DNA of 64,000 nucleotides from Chrysomallon squamiferum (Eukaryota > Mollusca > Gastropoda > Neomphalida > Peltospiridae). A model generated the notes under the pieces. It had not been told where the DNA came from and searched no databases. It saw only the letters and a list, made by a program, of their open reading frames with translations. Shown piece after piece: positions 44,839-57,088 of the stretch; positions within the stretch are counted from its first letter, which is position 1, and every line of letters begins with the position of its first letter. The translations under genes and the position numbers were made by a program. The DNA lies in contig CM022673.1 in the NCBI GenBank assembly GCA_012295275.1, positions 15,064,288 through 15,128,287 on the forward strand, given 5' to 3'.

Positions 44839-47083
44839 CCCCCCAGTTCTCCTAATGCTATTGATGTATTTGTGTTTGTTTCAGATTCAAAACAAACCGT
44901 CCAGCCTTTGTTTTGATTCTTTGCACAGAGATGACAAAATCGAGTATGATGTTGGTTTATATTTCTGTCAGGAAGGAAACAGCATGAATCAGGTAATTAT
45001 TTCCAGCTGTTTAAAATTATTGTTACTGATATCAGCAAACAGGTCTGAAAAAAAATAATAAAATAAAAAACCTCAGGATGCAATCAGGCTTAGAGTTTTT
45101 CTTTTGTGATGACTTCATCTCGTTGATAGAAATGTTACAAAAAGTCCCGACACACTGAGGATACTGAACCGTTTTGTCATCTTTACTCAGTCCGAATATG
45201 TATTATTTGTACCTACCCATTAACAGGAAAACACATATCATAGCCTTTGATAAACCAACTAATGGAACTGAACAGGAATTCTAAAAACATTCACATATTA
45301 AGACGCTGAAGTATTAATTTTAGACATTCTTTTTTATTCTTAGGTATTTTCATACAGTAAAAATGATGAACTGAGAAGAGAAGAGGCATGTTTGAATGCC
45401 GAGTCAAATGATGGAAGTGTTGCCCGGATGTTAACGTGTGAGAAAAATAAGCCAACAATGAAATGGAAATATAACAAGGTACGATCATCTTTTTCTATTT
45501 TAGCATTTCATTATTTATTTATTGCCACCACCACCACCACCACTACTACTATAAACTGTTGTTTTGTTGTTGTCGTCGTCGTTATTGTTTTAATTAGATC
45601 AAAAATGCTAACTGAATAAACAGTGCTAGTTCCGCAAGTTCTGAAAAGAGTATGCCTCATAAATTCGACAGATATTATTTCAATGATGATGCGAGTTCCA
45701 TTATTGAAAAAAGATCTACTGGACAATATAAGAAACTGACACACACACACACACACACGCACACACAACTGTTATATTAGAAGGTCATTCTGAGAAAAGT
45801 ATCGCTGACACTTTCAATATAGCAGCCAGCAGAGCGATTCGAACTCGATGCCTACCAGTTTTTTTTAATACTTTAATTTAAGTACAGGCCCTCCTAAACG
45901 GTTCAAGAATAGGGAAGAAATAAAAATACTTTTGGCCGTGGGCGTTAAGTAAGTACTTTGACAATCTAGATCTGTAACGCAAATGCTATATTAGTAGCGA
46001 ATTAACTAAAAATAAACTTTTTTTTTCTTCTGCGTGCGACTCTGTGATCATGTCGAAGTAGCGTGCTATCAGATTAAACGATTCAGTTCGCGTCTTAAGG
46101 ACATTTTGTGCAGACGGTCAAGTGGCCGCAGCCATACGATAACCGAACAAGACTTTCGCAATATTTGACTGTAGTGCAGTAGTAGCTGTAGTAGTAGTAG
46201 TATGTAGTAGTAGTAGTAGTTGTTGTTGTACTAGTAATAGAGGTTTTAGTGGTAGTAGTAGTAGTAGTAGTAGCAGCCAGTGATGATAGTGGTGATAGTA
46301 GTAGTAGTAGAAGTCATAGTAATAATAGTAATAGTAGCAGGTATTAGTAATATTAGTGATAGTACTGGTAGTAGTGGTAGTCATAGTAGTTGTATTAATA
46401 GTAGTAAATAATTATAGTAGTAGTAGTAATTTTAGTAGTAGAAGCAATAATACTAGTGATACTAGTGTTAGTTGTTGTAGTTGTAGTGGTAGTGGCACTG
46501 ATAGTGAGATAGTAGTAGTAATAATGGTGGTAGTAACTGTTAGTAGTAGTAGTAGCAGTAGTAGTTGTAGTAGTAGTAATTTTAGTAGTAATATGCTTAT
46601 AGCAGTAGATGTAACAGAAACAGTGCTAGAAGCAACAGTAGTAATAGTGTGATTGTTTTGGTTGTAATACTAGTATTAACAGTAATGACAGGACTGTAGT
46701 CATAGTAATATTTGCAGTAGTAGTAGTAGTGTAAGCAGAGGTAGTGTTGTAGTCGTAGTAATTATTACAGAAGTAGTAGTAGAAAAAGCAGATTAAAGCC
46801 CATGAACTTTATTTCTAATGAAATCATGTTTTGTTGAAGAAAGTAAATCAGAAAGCGTCAAATACACATACTCGTTTGTTTCTTGATTTAGTCAGCTACT
46901 TAACAGGAGACACGAAATCATATCAGTTTTGTTTCTCGATTTCAGGAAACTGGTGCGTTGATCAACAAAGTGACAGGGAAATGTCTAGACAAGGCGAATG
47001 TGGGAAGCGGGGGTCTGTTGATCGTTGGAACATGTACTGGGGCAGATACTCAGAAATGGACTTTTCAACATTTAGTTAGCTGA
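39221..47083 (+). CDS. Polypeptide N-acetylgalactosaminyltransferase, copy C
   Basis: Eleven coding exons: 39221-39561, 39840-40006, 40577-40754, 42191-42391, 42648-42765, 43249-43336, 43872-43969, 44494-44628, 44885-44992, 45344-45478, 46946-47083 (1707 nt, 568 residues). Nine of the eleven exons have exactly the length of the matching exon in B; exons 1 and 10 are each one codon longer. Seen: an anchor at about residues 13-30, GPGEHGEPV in the stem, YHNEAW, the metal-binding DSH at about 220-222, GGFSW, WGGEN at about 325-329, His in CSRVGHIYR at about 353, and a lectin domain with CFD, CLN and CLD starts and a final QKW. The gene is intact. Exons 2 and 8 are almost identical to those of B, while exons 1 and 4 are clearly more diverged, so the two genes have a mosaic relationship. 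Same expected role as B: Golgi mucin-type O-glycosylation. Confidence 0.94.
40040..40515 (+). repeat. (GTA)n-rich tract in GALNT C intron 2
   Basis: Diverged GTA/GTG/AAT triplets fill the intron. The matching intron of B carries (ATT)n instead. Confidence 0.9.
40770..41235 (+). repeat. TATCTCTG minisatellite in GALNT C intron 3
   Basis: Around 40 imperfect units of about 10-12 bp, TATCTCTGTA or TATCTCTGAA, beginning within 30 bases of the exon 3 donor. Confidence 0.88.
41404..41560 (-). mobile_element. Dispersed element of about 155 bp, copy 3 (inverted)
   Basis: Reverse complement of the element at 38004-38158 and 38221-38373, including GGTGCTTCAGGCTGCAGTGT in inverse orientation. It lies inside GALNT C intron 3 and is flanked on both sides by (CT)n (about 41347-41403 and 41563-41650), the complement of the (GA)n flanks of the other copies. 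Confidence 0.65.
42415..42875 (+). repeat. (CT)n and (GA)n arrays on either side of GALNT C exon 5
   Basis: (CT)n at about 42415-42492 in intron 4 and (GA)n at about 42797-42875 in intron 5 are complementary arrays of about 75-80 bp flanking exon 5 (42648-42765), so pre-mRNA pairing around the exon is possible. Confidence 0.95.
43375..43775 (+). repeat. (ATT/GTT)n-rich sequence in GALNT C intron 6
   Basis: Nearly all of the intron after the donor is diverged TTA/TTG triplets, followed by (TTTG)n and (TTTA)n before exon 7. Confidence 0.9.
44743..44836 (+). repeat. (CT)n microsatellite in GALNT C intron 8
   Basis: About 46 CT units followed by a run of C. It lies about 50 bases upstream of exon 9. 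Confidence 0.98.
45479..46945. other. GALNT C intron 10
   Basis: A 1.5-kb intron. The first part has mixed composition (45780-46140) and includes a GATTCGAACTC segment that on the minus strand resembles a tRNA B box. The second part (about 46170-46780) is diverged (GTA)n. No exon is evident. Confidence 0.6.
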
Positions 47084-47218
47084 TACTTAAAATATTTATA
47101 AAACAGCGATAGGTCCAGAGTTTTATTTTATTTTTTTTTTTTTTTTTTTTTTTATCTTTATTTTTCACATCAAGGATCTCGTCAATTCTGACCGTTACAG
47201 AGTTCCCAGAAGTGCCTG

Positions 47219-47224
47219 AATAAA
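47219..47224 (+). promoter_or_regulatory. Candidate polyadenylation signal of GALNT C
   Basis: AATAAA about 135 bases after the stop. A second AATAAA lies at 47595-47600. Confidence 0.4.
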
Positions 47225-47233
47225 AATAATAAA

Positions 47234-47266
<33 letters not shown>

Positions 47267-47695
47267 GTTGATGATGATGATGATAATAATAATAATAATG
47301 ATAATAATAATAATAATGATGATGATGATGATGCCTACAAAAAGCCTATATGCATAATTCATACATACATACATCCACACATACATGCACCCATTAACAA
47401 ACATACATATATACGTACATACATACACGTACATGAAAAAGCACAGTATTATTTATTTGATACAAAACTGTTTGATGCAAAGCAGATTACAACTAATGAA
47501 ACAATTCTTCATAATGACTAAGATGGATCTATTTTTATTTTACTGCTTTTATTTTATTTTATTTTACATATTATCGCATTGTATCATTACTGTTAATAAA
47601 ACATTTTCATATTCCTGAGTTGTATCGTTAATAATTATCTCTCATTTTCTGTAGCCGATGATTTTATTTTTTATATAACAGATGTACACATACAC

Positions 47696-47771
<76 letters not shown>

Positions 47772-48011
47772 AAACGTCTATTTCTAAAACTTATTCTCTA
47801 ACACAGATATAAAACTCAGCATCTTTCTGGCTCAAAATCGTATAATCAATATAATCGATTTTAAAAGGAAGAAAAAGTAAAACAAATTAAAAACAAAATA
47901 GAAGAGAGAAAAAAAAAAAAAAGAAAAAAAAAAAATAAACATCAAAATCCTCTCAAGGTGATTCCTATAGCTTACGAACACGAATACTGATTTCACTTCC
48001 TGCTATTTCTT

Positions 48012-48045
<34 letters not shown>

Positions 48046-48129
48046 AAAAAAGAAAAAGAAAATAGAAAAAAAAAACAAGAAAAAAAAAAAAAAAAAAAAA
48101 AGAGCACAAGAAAATTATACAACACGTAT

Positions 48130-48620
48130 TATGAACCGACATCGTTTTGTTAACCCATAATCATGTAGAGCATTACGTAACGAAAACAAACACCGCCATG
48201 CGCAAAGGAGCCCTCGGGCACGTGAGCGCTCGGTGGACGCGGCGTGGAGCATCAAATATTATCTTTCCAAGAGCGGCGGCTGACGGCTGATTCCCGTAAT
48301 TTTAGTGACATCTGTCGGCAAGGCTGCAATCAATAGGATGAAAATGTCGTTTCTTTCATTACTGCCGGCGGGAACGCATCTCTTTGTGCTTGCGGAGGTC
48401 AAACCCGACTTGGATGGACTGAAACGGCTCCCACGCAATAACACAACCAACTCCTTTCCTGGAAGCCAAATCATTCTTAAACGAGTATCGATACTGCGGC
48501 CTCCCTGCCGATAATTACAAGAGCAGATCGCAATTCACTGGCAATACATGACCTTGTCAAGGGTAAATCTGTTTATCGCAATCATCCTGTCCCCGCTACA
48601 CTGATGGTGGAGGAGGGGGG
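48130..48620. promoter_or_regulatory. High-complexity block (candidate conserved regulatory element)
   Basis: About 490 bases of balanced composition without simple repeats, in sharp contrast to poly-A upstream and poly-T downstream. Short open frames exist on both strands (48305-48514 plus, 48259-48474 minus) but neither resembles a known protein. Two overlapping open frames with no splice structure fit non-coding DNA under constraint better than a gene. Function is inference. Confidence 0.35.
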
Positions 48621-49897
48621 GGGTAGAGAGAGACTAAGGCGAATTTATACGAAGGTTATTCCGAAAGACGTAATTATTATTCTTTTTTTTTTTTTTTTTT
48701 TTTTATAGTTTTTGTTTGGTTTCTTATGTTTCTCGGATGTTAGATGGATTGTGAGTTGAGTAGGTACGGACAGTTGGATGGATGGACGAATTAGAATGTT
48801 GAGGACGGACGGATGGTTAATACAAATTTATTTGGAACAGGGTGGAGAGACGAAAAAGAAAACAAAATTATATGATTTCTTGAGTTTCTCTGATGTTTGA
48901 AAATCTTCACTGATGTGTGAGGGAATAAGGACGGACGGACTGACGGACTAGGGAGTTGAGAACGGGCGCATTGGTAATATAAAAGTAATAGTAATTTATA
49001 TGGAAGAGGGTGGGGAAAAAGTATTTAATTTCTCGGATAACTGAAGATCTGGACAGACATGTGTACGTATGGATGCATGGCAGAGGATAGTGAAATGAAT
49101 TTATATTAAACAGATGCGGTTTTTCTTTTTTTGGATATTTGAAATGCAGTGCTGAAAGACAAGTTTGTTGAGAACTGAGGAATAAAAATAATTTATGTGG
49201 AAAAGATTATTACTTTTTTTTTTTTTTTTTTTTTTTTTGTTAATGTAAAGAACGTACATGGACGGATGCAAGTACAGTAAGATGAACCTACGCACGTACA
49301 CATGAAATGTGTATATATGTGTGTGTGTGTGTGGGTGGAAAAATATAAAGAAAGATAGATGGAAAAACAAAAACGAGAAAAAGAGACAATGATAATGGTG
49401 GTACAGTCACATACTAAAAAAACCCCAAAACATGAAAAACATCTCATCGATTTCGTTTGTTAAAAAAAACAATGTTTTCGTTAAAGACTTTATTGTATAC
49501 TGTTGTTTAATCGAACAGTCAGAATTTAGTTGTAAAAAGTAATTCCGTCTTTTAGAAAGAAAAAGAAACAAATCAAAAGTCTAAGAAAATAACTATATAT
49601 AATTATATATACCTACGCTAAGTCCATCACGACCTTTAATGAAATAAAAATATTTAAACCGATCCTATTTTCTGTCACTGTTAACACAAATTTTAACCTT
49701 TAATATTCTTCTTCTCTCTTTCTTAACAACATCCTTATGACGTCAATCCTTTTTTTTTTTTATTATGACGTAAACGTAAAATAAATAAAATTAATTGACA
49801 AACATTTCTGTAAGTATAGCATTTTGCAATATATTTTAAATTTATAATAACATAAATGGCTATACATTCCTGTAAAATAATTATTATAGCAAGGATG

Positions 49898-49933
<36 letters not shown>

Positions 49934-50001
49934 AAAGAGAGAGAGAAAAGAAACTCTTATTGCCATTTCGTTTGGACAAATCTTTCTTGTATTATCTACA
50001 G

Positions 50002-50075
<74 letters not shown>

Positions 50076-50245
50076 ATCAGTATTATCACAATGTCACTAA
50101 CATAATCATTATTATATTGAACTATATCAGCGTTATCAACATCAATATCATCAACAGTACCATATTATTATTATCGTTATCTCCACATATTAGTATTATT
50201 ATTATTACTACTACGACTATACTAACATTATTATTACCATAAATT

Positions 50246-50283
<38 letters not shown>

Positions 50284-50671
50284 TCTCTTTCATCCAAACT
50301 AACAACCACGATAATATCAAAACCTACACACAGACTGACAGAAGGACGAGTCTTTCGTAAACGCCCTTCTGTTTATTTAATCAATGATCACGGTATTGGA
50401 AAAAAAAAAAAAAAAAAAAATTAGAGAAAGAACGCCGCCAACGTCTGATAACTAGAACCGAAATTTGTTGCCAAGCGAACCATCGAATGAGAGACGAGCG
50501 AAAAAACAAAACAACAAAAAAAAAAAAAAAAAAAAAAAAAAGTGAGAGAAAAAAGAAAAAGAAGAAGAAGAAATAGACACCACGCATTGTCATAGCTACA
50601 GTTTCACGGGCGAACCTCGGACGAGCGCGCTAATCAAAGCTGTTAATTAGAAGCGTTGTTTCCTAGCTACT

Positions 50672-50832
50672 TCAGATTCGAGAGAGTTCGGCATGAGATC
50701 AAAACGTCATGGAGAACTTGGAGAATTCCAGAGCGTGATGCGTGTGAATTAGCGTACAAGGTTTGAAGAAAAATTGTAGTTCAGAGACTTTTTTCCTTAT
50801 CGGTTGATAACAACGCGACTTCACGTAACAAG
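50672..50832 (+). promoter_or_regulatory. Possible non-coding first exon / promoter of bursicon beta
   Basis: A GC-richer block (about 50580-50832) ends in AACAAG|GTGAGTGG, a near-perfect splice donor at 50832/50833. A TTCAGATTCG initiator-like motif lies at 50671-50680. The bursicon coding exon starts one base after an acceptor (58198-58199), so an upstream leader exon must exist. This is the best candidate I see, about 7.4 kb upstream, but nothing proves the link. Confidence 0.28.
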
Positions 50833-51175
50833 GTGAGTGGAAAGAAAGTATAGATGGAATAGATTTGTAAGATGTTGCCGATGGCTTTGATATTTATGAA
50901 TATTTTGATGATGGTAATGATGATGACTGTTATAATGACGATGATGACGTTAATAATAATAATAATAATAATGATAATAGTATTAAAAGTAAAAAAAAAA
51001 CGGCGATGATGAAAATGATGATATAAAGTAGATCATTATTATTTTATTATTATTAAGAAACTATTGCTTGAAATATTACAGAATGCTCTTGATAATACAA
51101 AAAATCACTAATAAATACAAGTTATAAATAAACCACAAATTTGAAACAATTAAATATATTTCTAAAAAAAAAAAA

Positions 51176-51218
51176 AAAAAATTCCATCTGCTTTATAATA
51201 AGACAGATGGAATTTTTT
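51176..51218. repeat. Perfect 15-bp inverted repeat
   Basis: AAAAAATTCCATCTG at 51176-51190 pairs with CAGATGGAATTTTTT at 51204-51218 around a 13-base loop. Confidence 0.85.
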
Positions 51219-51283
51219 ATTAAATAATAATTGAGTGAGTAGCTTTTAGTTACAAAGAAATATCGCTTATACCAACTACCTAC

Positions 51284-51325
<42 letters not shown>

Positions 51326-51568
51326 GTTTATTTATTATTTATTTGTTTTTTATTTTTGTTCAAACGAAAGTAAAAAAAGTTTAAAAATAAGAAAGCATAT
51401 ATAAACAATTGAAAGGAATCAGTAAGAAAAAAAAAAAAAAAAGAAAGAAAAAAATAAGAAAAGAAAACAGCAATCAAATTTAAAACAAATATGATTAATC
51501 AAATAAAACTACCAAAACTTCTATATATAATACGTACCTGCTTACATACACATACACCAACACATACA

Positions 51569-51600
<32 letters not shown>

Positions 51601-51708
51601 CACAAATTAAAGGTTATTGTGAAATATTGTAGATGATATAAAGAAAAATAATATTTTTGTTTGATTGTTTATTTATTTTGAGTTTTTTGGTGTTCTTTTT
51701 GGGTCTTT

Positions 51709-51739
<31 letters not shown>

Positions 51740-51887
51740 TCGTTGAATATCGCATGACAAAGGAAACAATTTTTTGTTGTTGTTGTTAAATCTAGAAATA
51801 AATACTGTACAGTTGCTGTTGTTGTAGTCTTCGTCGTTTTTTTATTAATATATTTTTAAATTGCTATTCTTATCTTCTTCTTCTTGC

Positions 51888-51929
<42 letters not shown>

Positions 51930-53699
51930 TATCGTTTTACTGTTGTCGTCATAGTCATAGATTTTCTTATTATTGTAGTCATTTTTGTCGTCGTTGTTGT
52001 TGTTCTGCTTTCTTCTTTCTTTTATTACCATCATCCGCATTATTAAAATTATTGTTTGTGACGTTATTAAAGATATTATTAGTTGCTATTTTATTAATCC
52101 AAATAAAATAATATAAAATAAAATAAAATAAAATAAAATAAAATAAAATAAAATAAAATAAATAAATAAATAAATAAATAAATGTGTGGACATCTATTTA
52201 TTTAACAATATATGTAATTTAATAATTATTAATCTCGTAGCTATTTTTGCGCCAAACACAAATATTGACATGATTTGTTTTCATTTCTCTTGACAAATCT
52301 CTCTCTCTCACACACACACACAAAACACACACTCACACACACACATACATAAAAACAAGACTATTATTAGCAAATAAAAATAAATTTCTCCTCCCACCAC
52401 GTAGAATAGACAATTTTTTTTACAACTAGATTGTATTATTGCAAATATTTAATTCATTTTCTAAAAAAGTCGAATGATGTGAAAGAAAATTTTATTTATT
52501 TCGGAGTTGATGAACTCGCTAGAAATTATTATGATAACAATGTTACTAATGTTTATATATCTCAGCTACATCATTCATCTATCTATCTATCTATATATCT
52601 ATCTGTCTATCTATCTGTCTATTTATCTGTCTTTCTATCTATCGATCTATCTCTCTGTCTACCTGTGACAGAGTTCAGGATTTTAAAAATGAATATTAGA
52701 TTTTACGTGTTCAAAACGTTTTGCGGAAAGCAGAAATGACGAGATCAGACATTTTTACTGAAACAATGTTTCATGAATTCATGACTTTTTCATAACCTGG
52801 CTAAAAAGCTGTTCACTAATGTTGTTTTAGTGCTTCAGAAGTAACTGTATTTATTTATTTATTTTATTTTATTTTATTTTATTTTATTATTATTTTTGAA
52901 ATATTATTTTTGTTCAAGCACCTTTGGTTGGTAATTATCAACAAAATATTTAACAGCTGAAAAATGAAACAAAGCTAAATATTCAAAGGTGATTCAAAAT
53001 GATGATATTGTGTTTTGAAAGCACAAGTCAAACATTTTTGTATTCGTCAGTTATTTTAACAATTTCTGTCACAGCCAGACTTAGCAGCCAGATTGCACGT
53101 GTGTTTGCGTGTGTGTGTTTGTCTCTGTGTGTGTGTGTGTGTGTGGTACGAGTAGTAGATTCCTAAAATATCCTCTAAATATATTTATTTAATAGTATCT
53201 CTGCAACACGTATTCTTAATCAACAATTATCCTTCCATCTTCTGTAAGGATTACGATATATATATATAACTTAGTTATGTCTATTACTAAGATCTGTATA
53301 CCACTGAATATGTTCTACACGTTAAACTGACACAAATTTGCATTTATACTTTGTATGTACTACGTTATTCTGTATAGTTGTAATCCTACACTTTATGAGA
53401 GTAAATTAATTGTCATTGCCAGGGGTGGATTTGTTATGAAACTAATTAAACTTAAGTTCAGCGACCCACATCAGTCGAGACCCCAGAAGCAACTGTAGTC
53501 CCGACTGATGCCAAATTTTAATCCAAATCTGAGATACTGTAGTTAAATTTTTAAACCATTTACGGTGATCTGTCATGGAACAAGCCCGCTGAAGAAAATA
53601 ACAACGGTTACCAAGAACGTTTGCTGTTTCCAAAAGGGCTCTCCTTTATAACAGCTGAAACTTCAGGGCCCCAAAAATGTCGGTTCGCTACTGGTCATG

Positions 53700-54080
53700 G
53701 CCATTGTTATTTCCATTACCCATTAGTTTGCCATCTTACGTAACAGCCGTTAAAAACAATTTACAGAAATAACTGTCGAAATCGCAGTCTGTTTTATTTT
53801 TCAATAACAGAACGAACGCGCACAGAACTGACATTAATGCACCGGTGTATCTCCTTCCGCCATGGTTCGCGTAAAGCTCGGAGTAATTTAAACTCGGGAA
53901 TTAATCAGTGAGCTAATCTCGGGCATCTGTGAAGTGTCGATGTGGAAAAACAAATCAAAATTGCTTCTGCGTGCCCCGCAGCCAATACCAGGGACCAGCA
54001 GTCGAACAAGCCAATAAACACGTTGAGATAAATCTGTGAATTTTCGTGGTTTTGTTTTCACACTGATGACACCGTAGACT
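53700..54080. promoter_or_regulatory. High-complexity block (second candidate regulatory element)
   Basis: A mixed-composition run with CCGCCATGG, GGAATTAATC and CCAATA-type motifs and no convincing frame. It ends at a poly-T tract. The minus-strand open frame across it (53888-54121) has no recognisable family. Constraint is inferred from composition only. Confidence 0.3.
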
Positions 54081-54119
54081 ATTCTTCTTTTTTTTTTTTT
54101 TTTTTCACGTATCGTTTGC

Positions 54120-54545
54120 AACGTGGATTTTCACGTTTTTAACTTGTATTTTTTTAATATCGTAATTAACAGCTTTTAACATTGTAATTGACATTGTTTA
54201 AAGTCATAATTCATTTTTTAACAGTTTTTTTTTTAATATCGTAATTAACAGCTTTTAACATTGTAATTCACACGTTTTTAACATCATAAGTCACATTTTT
54301 ATCATTGTAACTCGTACGTTTTTAATTCCGTAAGTCATATTTTAACATTGTAACTCATACGTTTTTGACACTGTAACTCATACGTGTTTAACATCGTAAG
54401 TCACACGTTGATTCTAATCGTAATTCAAATGTTTTTTTAACATCGTGACTCGCGCTTTCTTATAATTGTAACTTGCTCTATTTTAATATCGTCATTTACG
54501 TGTTCTTCTGATCATAACTCATTTTATTTTCAGCGTTTTTCAATA
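54120..54545 (+). repeat. Degenerate minisatellite of TTTTTAACATCGTAACTCA-type units
   Basis: About 17 imperfect units of roughly 22-28 bp, each with a T run, AACAT(C/T)GTAA and TCAnACG. Two neighbouring copies share a longer TTTAATATCGTAATTAACAG block, showing a recent local duplication. Confidence 0.82.
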
Positions 54546-55739
54546 TTATTTTCTAAACTCTAATGCTATTTATAATGTATTCTCACCTAACGTTCTTTGT
54601 AATATTTCAGTGTTTTTTGAAACGTTATTAGTTCTAATTATTAACACTGTTTGTATCATCCTCACACGCTTTTCAATGTATATTTTTCTTTTTCTTTTTC
54701 TTTTTAGTACTAATGATATTGTGGAGTCATGTCTTTCATCCTATATGTTTTAACTTTATTTGTTAAGTAGAACCTTCATGGTTTTCAGTTTTGTATTTAA
54801 TACCACTTGTAACGTTGATCCATGTATTTAACACTAAATATCGTCGACTTTCTCATATTTCAATACTGATTTCATTGAACTTACATATGCTTCAGAAAAT
54901 GTGTGTTTTAACAATAATACTGATAACATACGCAATTACGTCATAAATTCACGCTTGTGAGTATGAGGTGTAACGTTATTTGTAACGTACACTTTTTACG
55001 TTTTTAACATTGTAACGTATACTCGAACATTTTTCGATGTTTGTTGACTTTTGCGTCTCTCAACGTGATGGTGATTAGGAGACGTGTTATATAAAGGTTA
55101 ATCATTAAAGTGATTATTACAGTTCAATAATATTTCATAATGTCTATCATTGCTGTCACAATATCGAGGCTATTAATAATCAGATTTAACTGTTATTAAT
55201 CAGATTATTATTACAGCTACCAAAACAATAACTGATAATGCAATTCCATTTATTATTACTACCACTACAACGACTACGACTACAGCAATTACAGCTACTA
55301 CCGCTAATACACTGAAACAACTAATAATGCACTATTATTATTACTACTACGTCTACAACGACTGCGAGTACAGCAATTACAGCTGCTACTACTAATACAT
55401 ACTAATTACATTTAGTATTACTACCACTACAATGACTACGACTACAACCATTATTCTTACAGCTACTACCCTAATACACCTAAACAACTACTAATATACT
55501 AATTACATTTGACTTCTACTTCCACTACTGCTACAGTTAGAACTAACGATACTACTACTATAATTGATACTATCACACTTAATAAAAACACTTTTATTTT
55601 ACTGATGCTGCTGCTGCGGCTGCCGCTATAGTAGTTGTGGTAGCATCAGCTCCTGATAGTAACTGTGTAAATACTACCACTACAATTGGTATTCTAAATA
55701 ATGCTACTAATAACAACAACAACAAAAACAACAACAACA

Positions 55740-55742
55740 ATA

Positions 55743-55791
<49 letters not shown>

Positions 55792-55805
55792 GTAATAATA
55801 ATAAT
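55740..55805 (+). repeat. (AAT)n array within a triplet-rich region
   Basis: It lies within about 600 bp of diverged CTA/AAT triplets (55250-55870). Confidence 0.95.
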
Positions 55806-56255
55806 AGTTTCTGATCCTAGAAGCTGTTGCATAATGGTAGTAGTACAACTACAAAAGACAACAACTACTACTGCTGTCAGTGATATTTCTGTTCGTCCTA
55901 TTAAAGTAATACCTAATAAAAAATAAAAGCAAAGAGAACGAGAAACACAGACTATACACAAATGATTAAATTAAAGGTGAGAAGACTAAGAGGAAGGGTA
56001 TATAATGGAGACACTCAGATTATACTAACTTCGTAAATAAAATGACGTTTGTTTATATTAAGCGTGTAACATTTAATGCGTCATATATTTATTATGACGT
56101 CAGTGTGTCATGAACTTTATATCAAAGTTCAAATCTGAATAGAAGTCTTATTAAAGTGCCTGAAATAATTAATCCTAGGTCGTATTAGCAACTACGACTT
56201 CTATCTATCTCAAATTAGAAATCAAATGTGTTTTAGATAAATGTTCCGTTAAGTA

Positions 56256-56261
<6 letters not shown>

Positions 56262-56349
<88 letters not shown>
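56262..56349 (+). repeat. (CT)n microsatellite
   Basis: About 44 uninterrupted CT units. Confidence 0.98.
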
Positions 56350-56351
<2 letters not shown>

Positions 56352-57009
56352 GTTTCTATTTATGTTAATATGCACGTATGAAAAAATCGCATTTTGAAAA
56401 CAGACGGTTTATTTATGGAACCAAAGTTATTGTATTTTACTGCAAATTATTAAAAGTAATGAGGCAACATTGAACGCAGCCGAAGTTATTTCGTTTTTGA
56501 AATCATTTTTCAAACTAAAACTGCATTCAGGGTAATTACAAGTCAGTGATTTGGAAAATTATGATTTGCAATTACAAAACAAAGCCATGTTTATTGATAT
56601 TTCTTAATAGTTTATCGGTTTCATCTTAATGAAGAAAATAAAATGATGACTTTGTATTTTTAAAATCTTGTTTTGATTTCTTTGTTTCTGATTCTTATCA
56701 TGTCATTGTCGTATAAGACATTTATATTCGTAAATGAAATAATTTTAATCTGTTTCATCCAGATTTACTAGTCATTTCATCACCTTTTCTTGTTTATCAT
56801 CATCATCATCATCGTTAAACTATTACTGTTGTTAATGCTGCTGCCACTGATGATAATACTCTTGATAGTTGTAGTACTACTATTACAATTACTACATCTG
56901 TTGTTGGTATTACAACTATGATCATCGTCAATATCATTATTACAAGTATTATACCAATTCTTATATTTTCTTATATATACATACATACTTTTTTTTTTAA
57001 ATATTTCGT

Positions 57010-57013
<4 letters not shown>

Positions 57014-57086
<73 letters not shown>
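57014..57086 (+). repeat. (GA)n microsatellite
   Basis: About 36 units, complementary to the (CT)n array 0.7 kb upstream. Confidence 0.98.

Positions 57087-57088
<2 letters not shown>

Noticed and set aside
45834-45847. GATTCGAACTC on the plus strand, resembling a tRNA or SINE B box on the minus strand
   Set aside because: I found no matching A box at the expected distance and no cloverleaf or repeated copies.
48259-48514. Open frames on both strands in the 48-kb block
   Set aside because: Both are short, overlap in antisense and resemble nothing I know; the block is reported as possible regulatory DNA instead.
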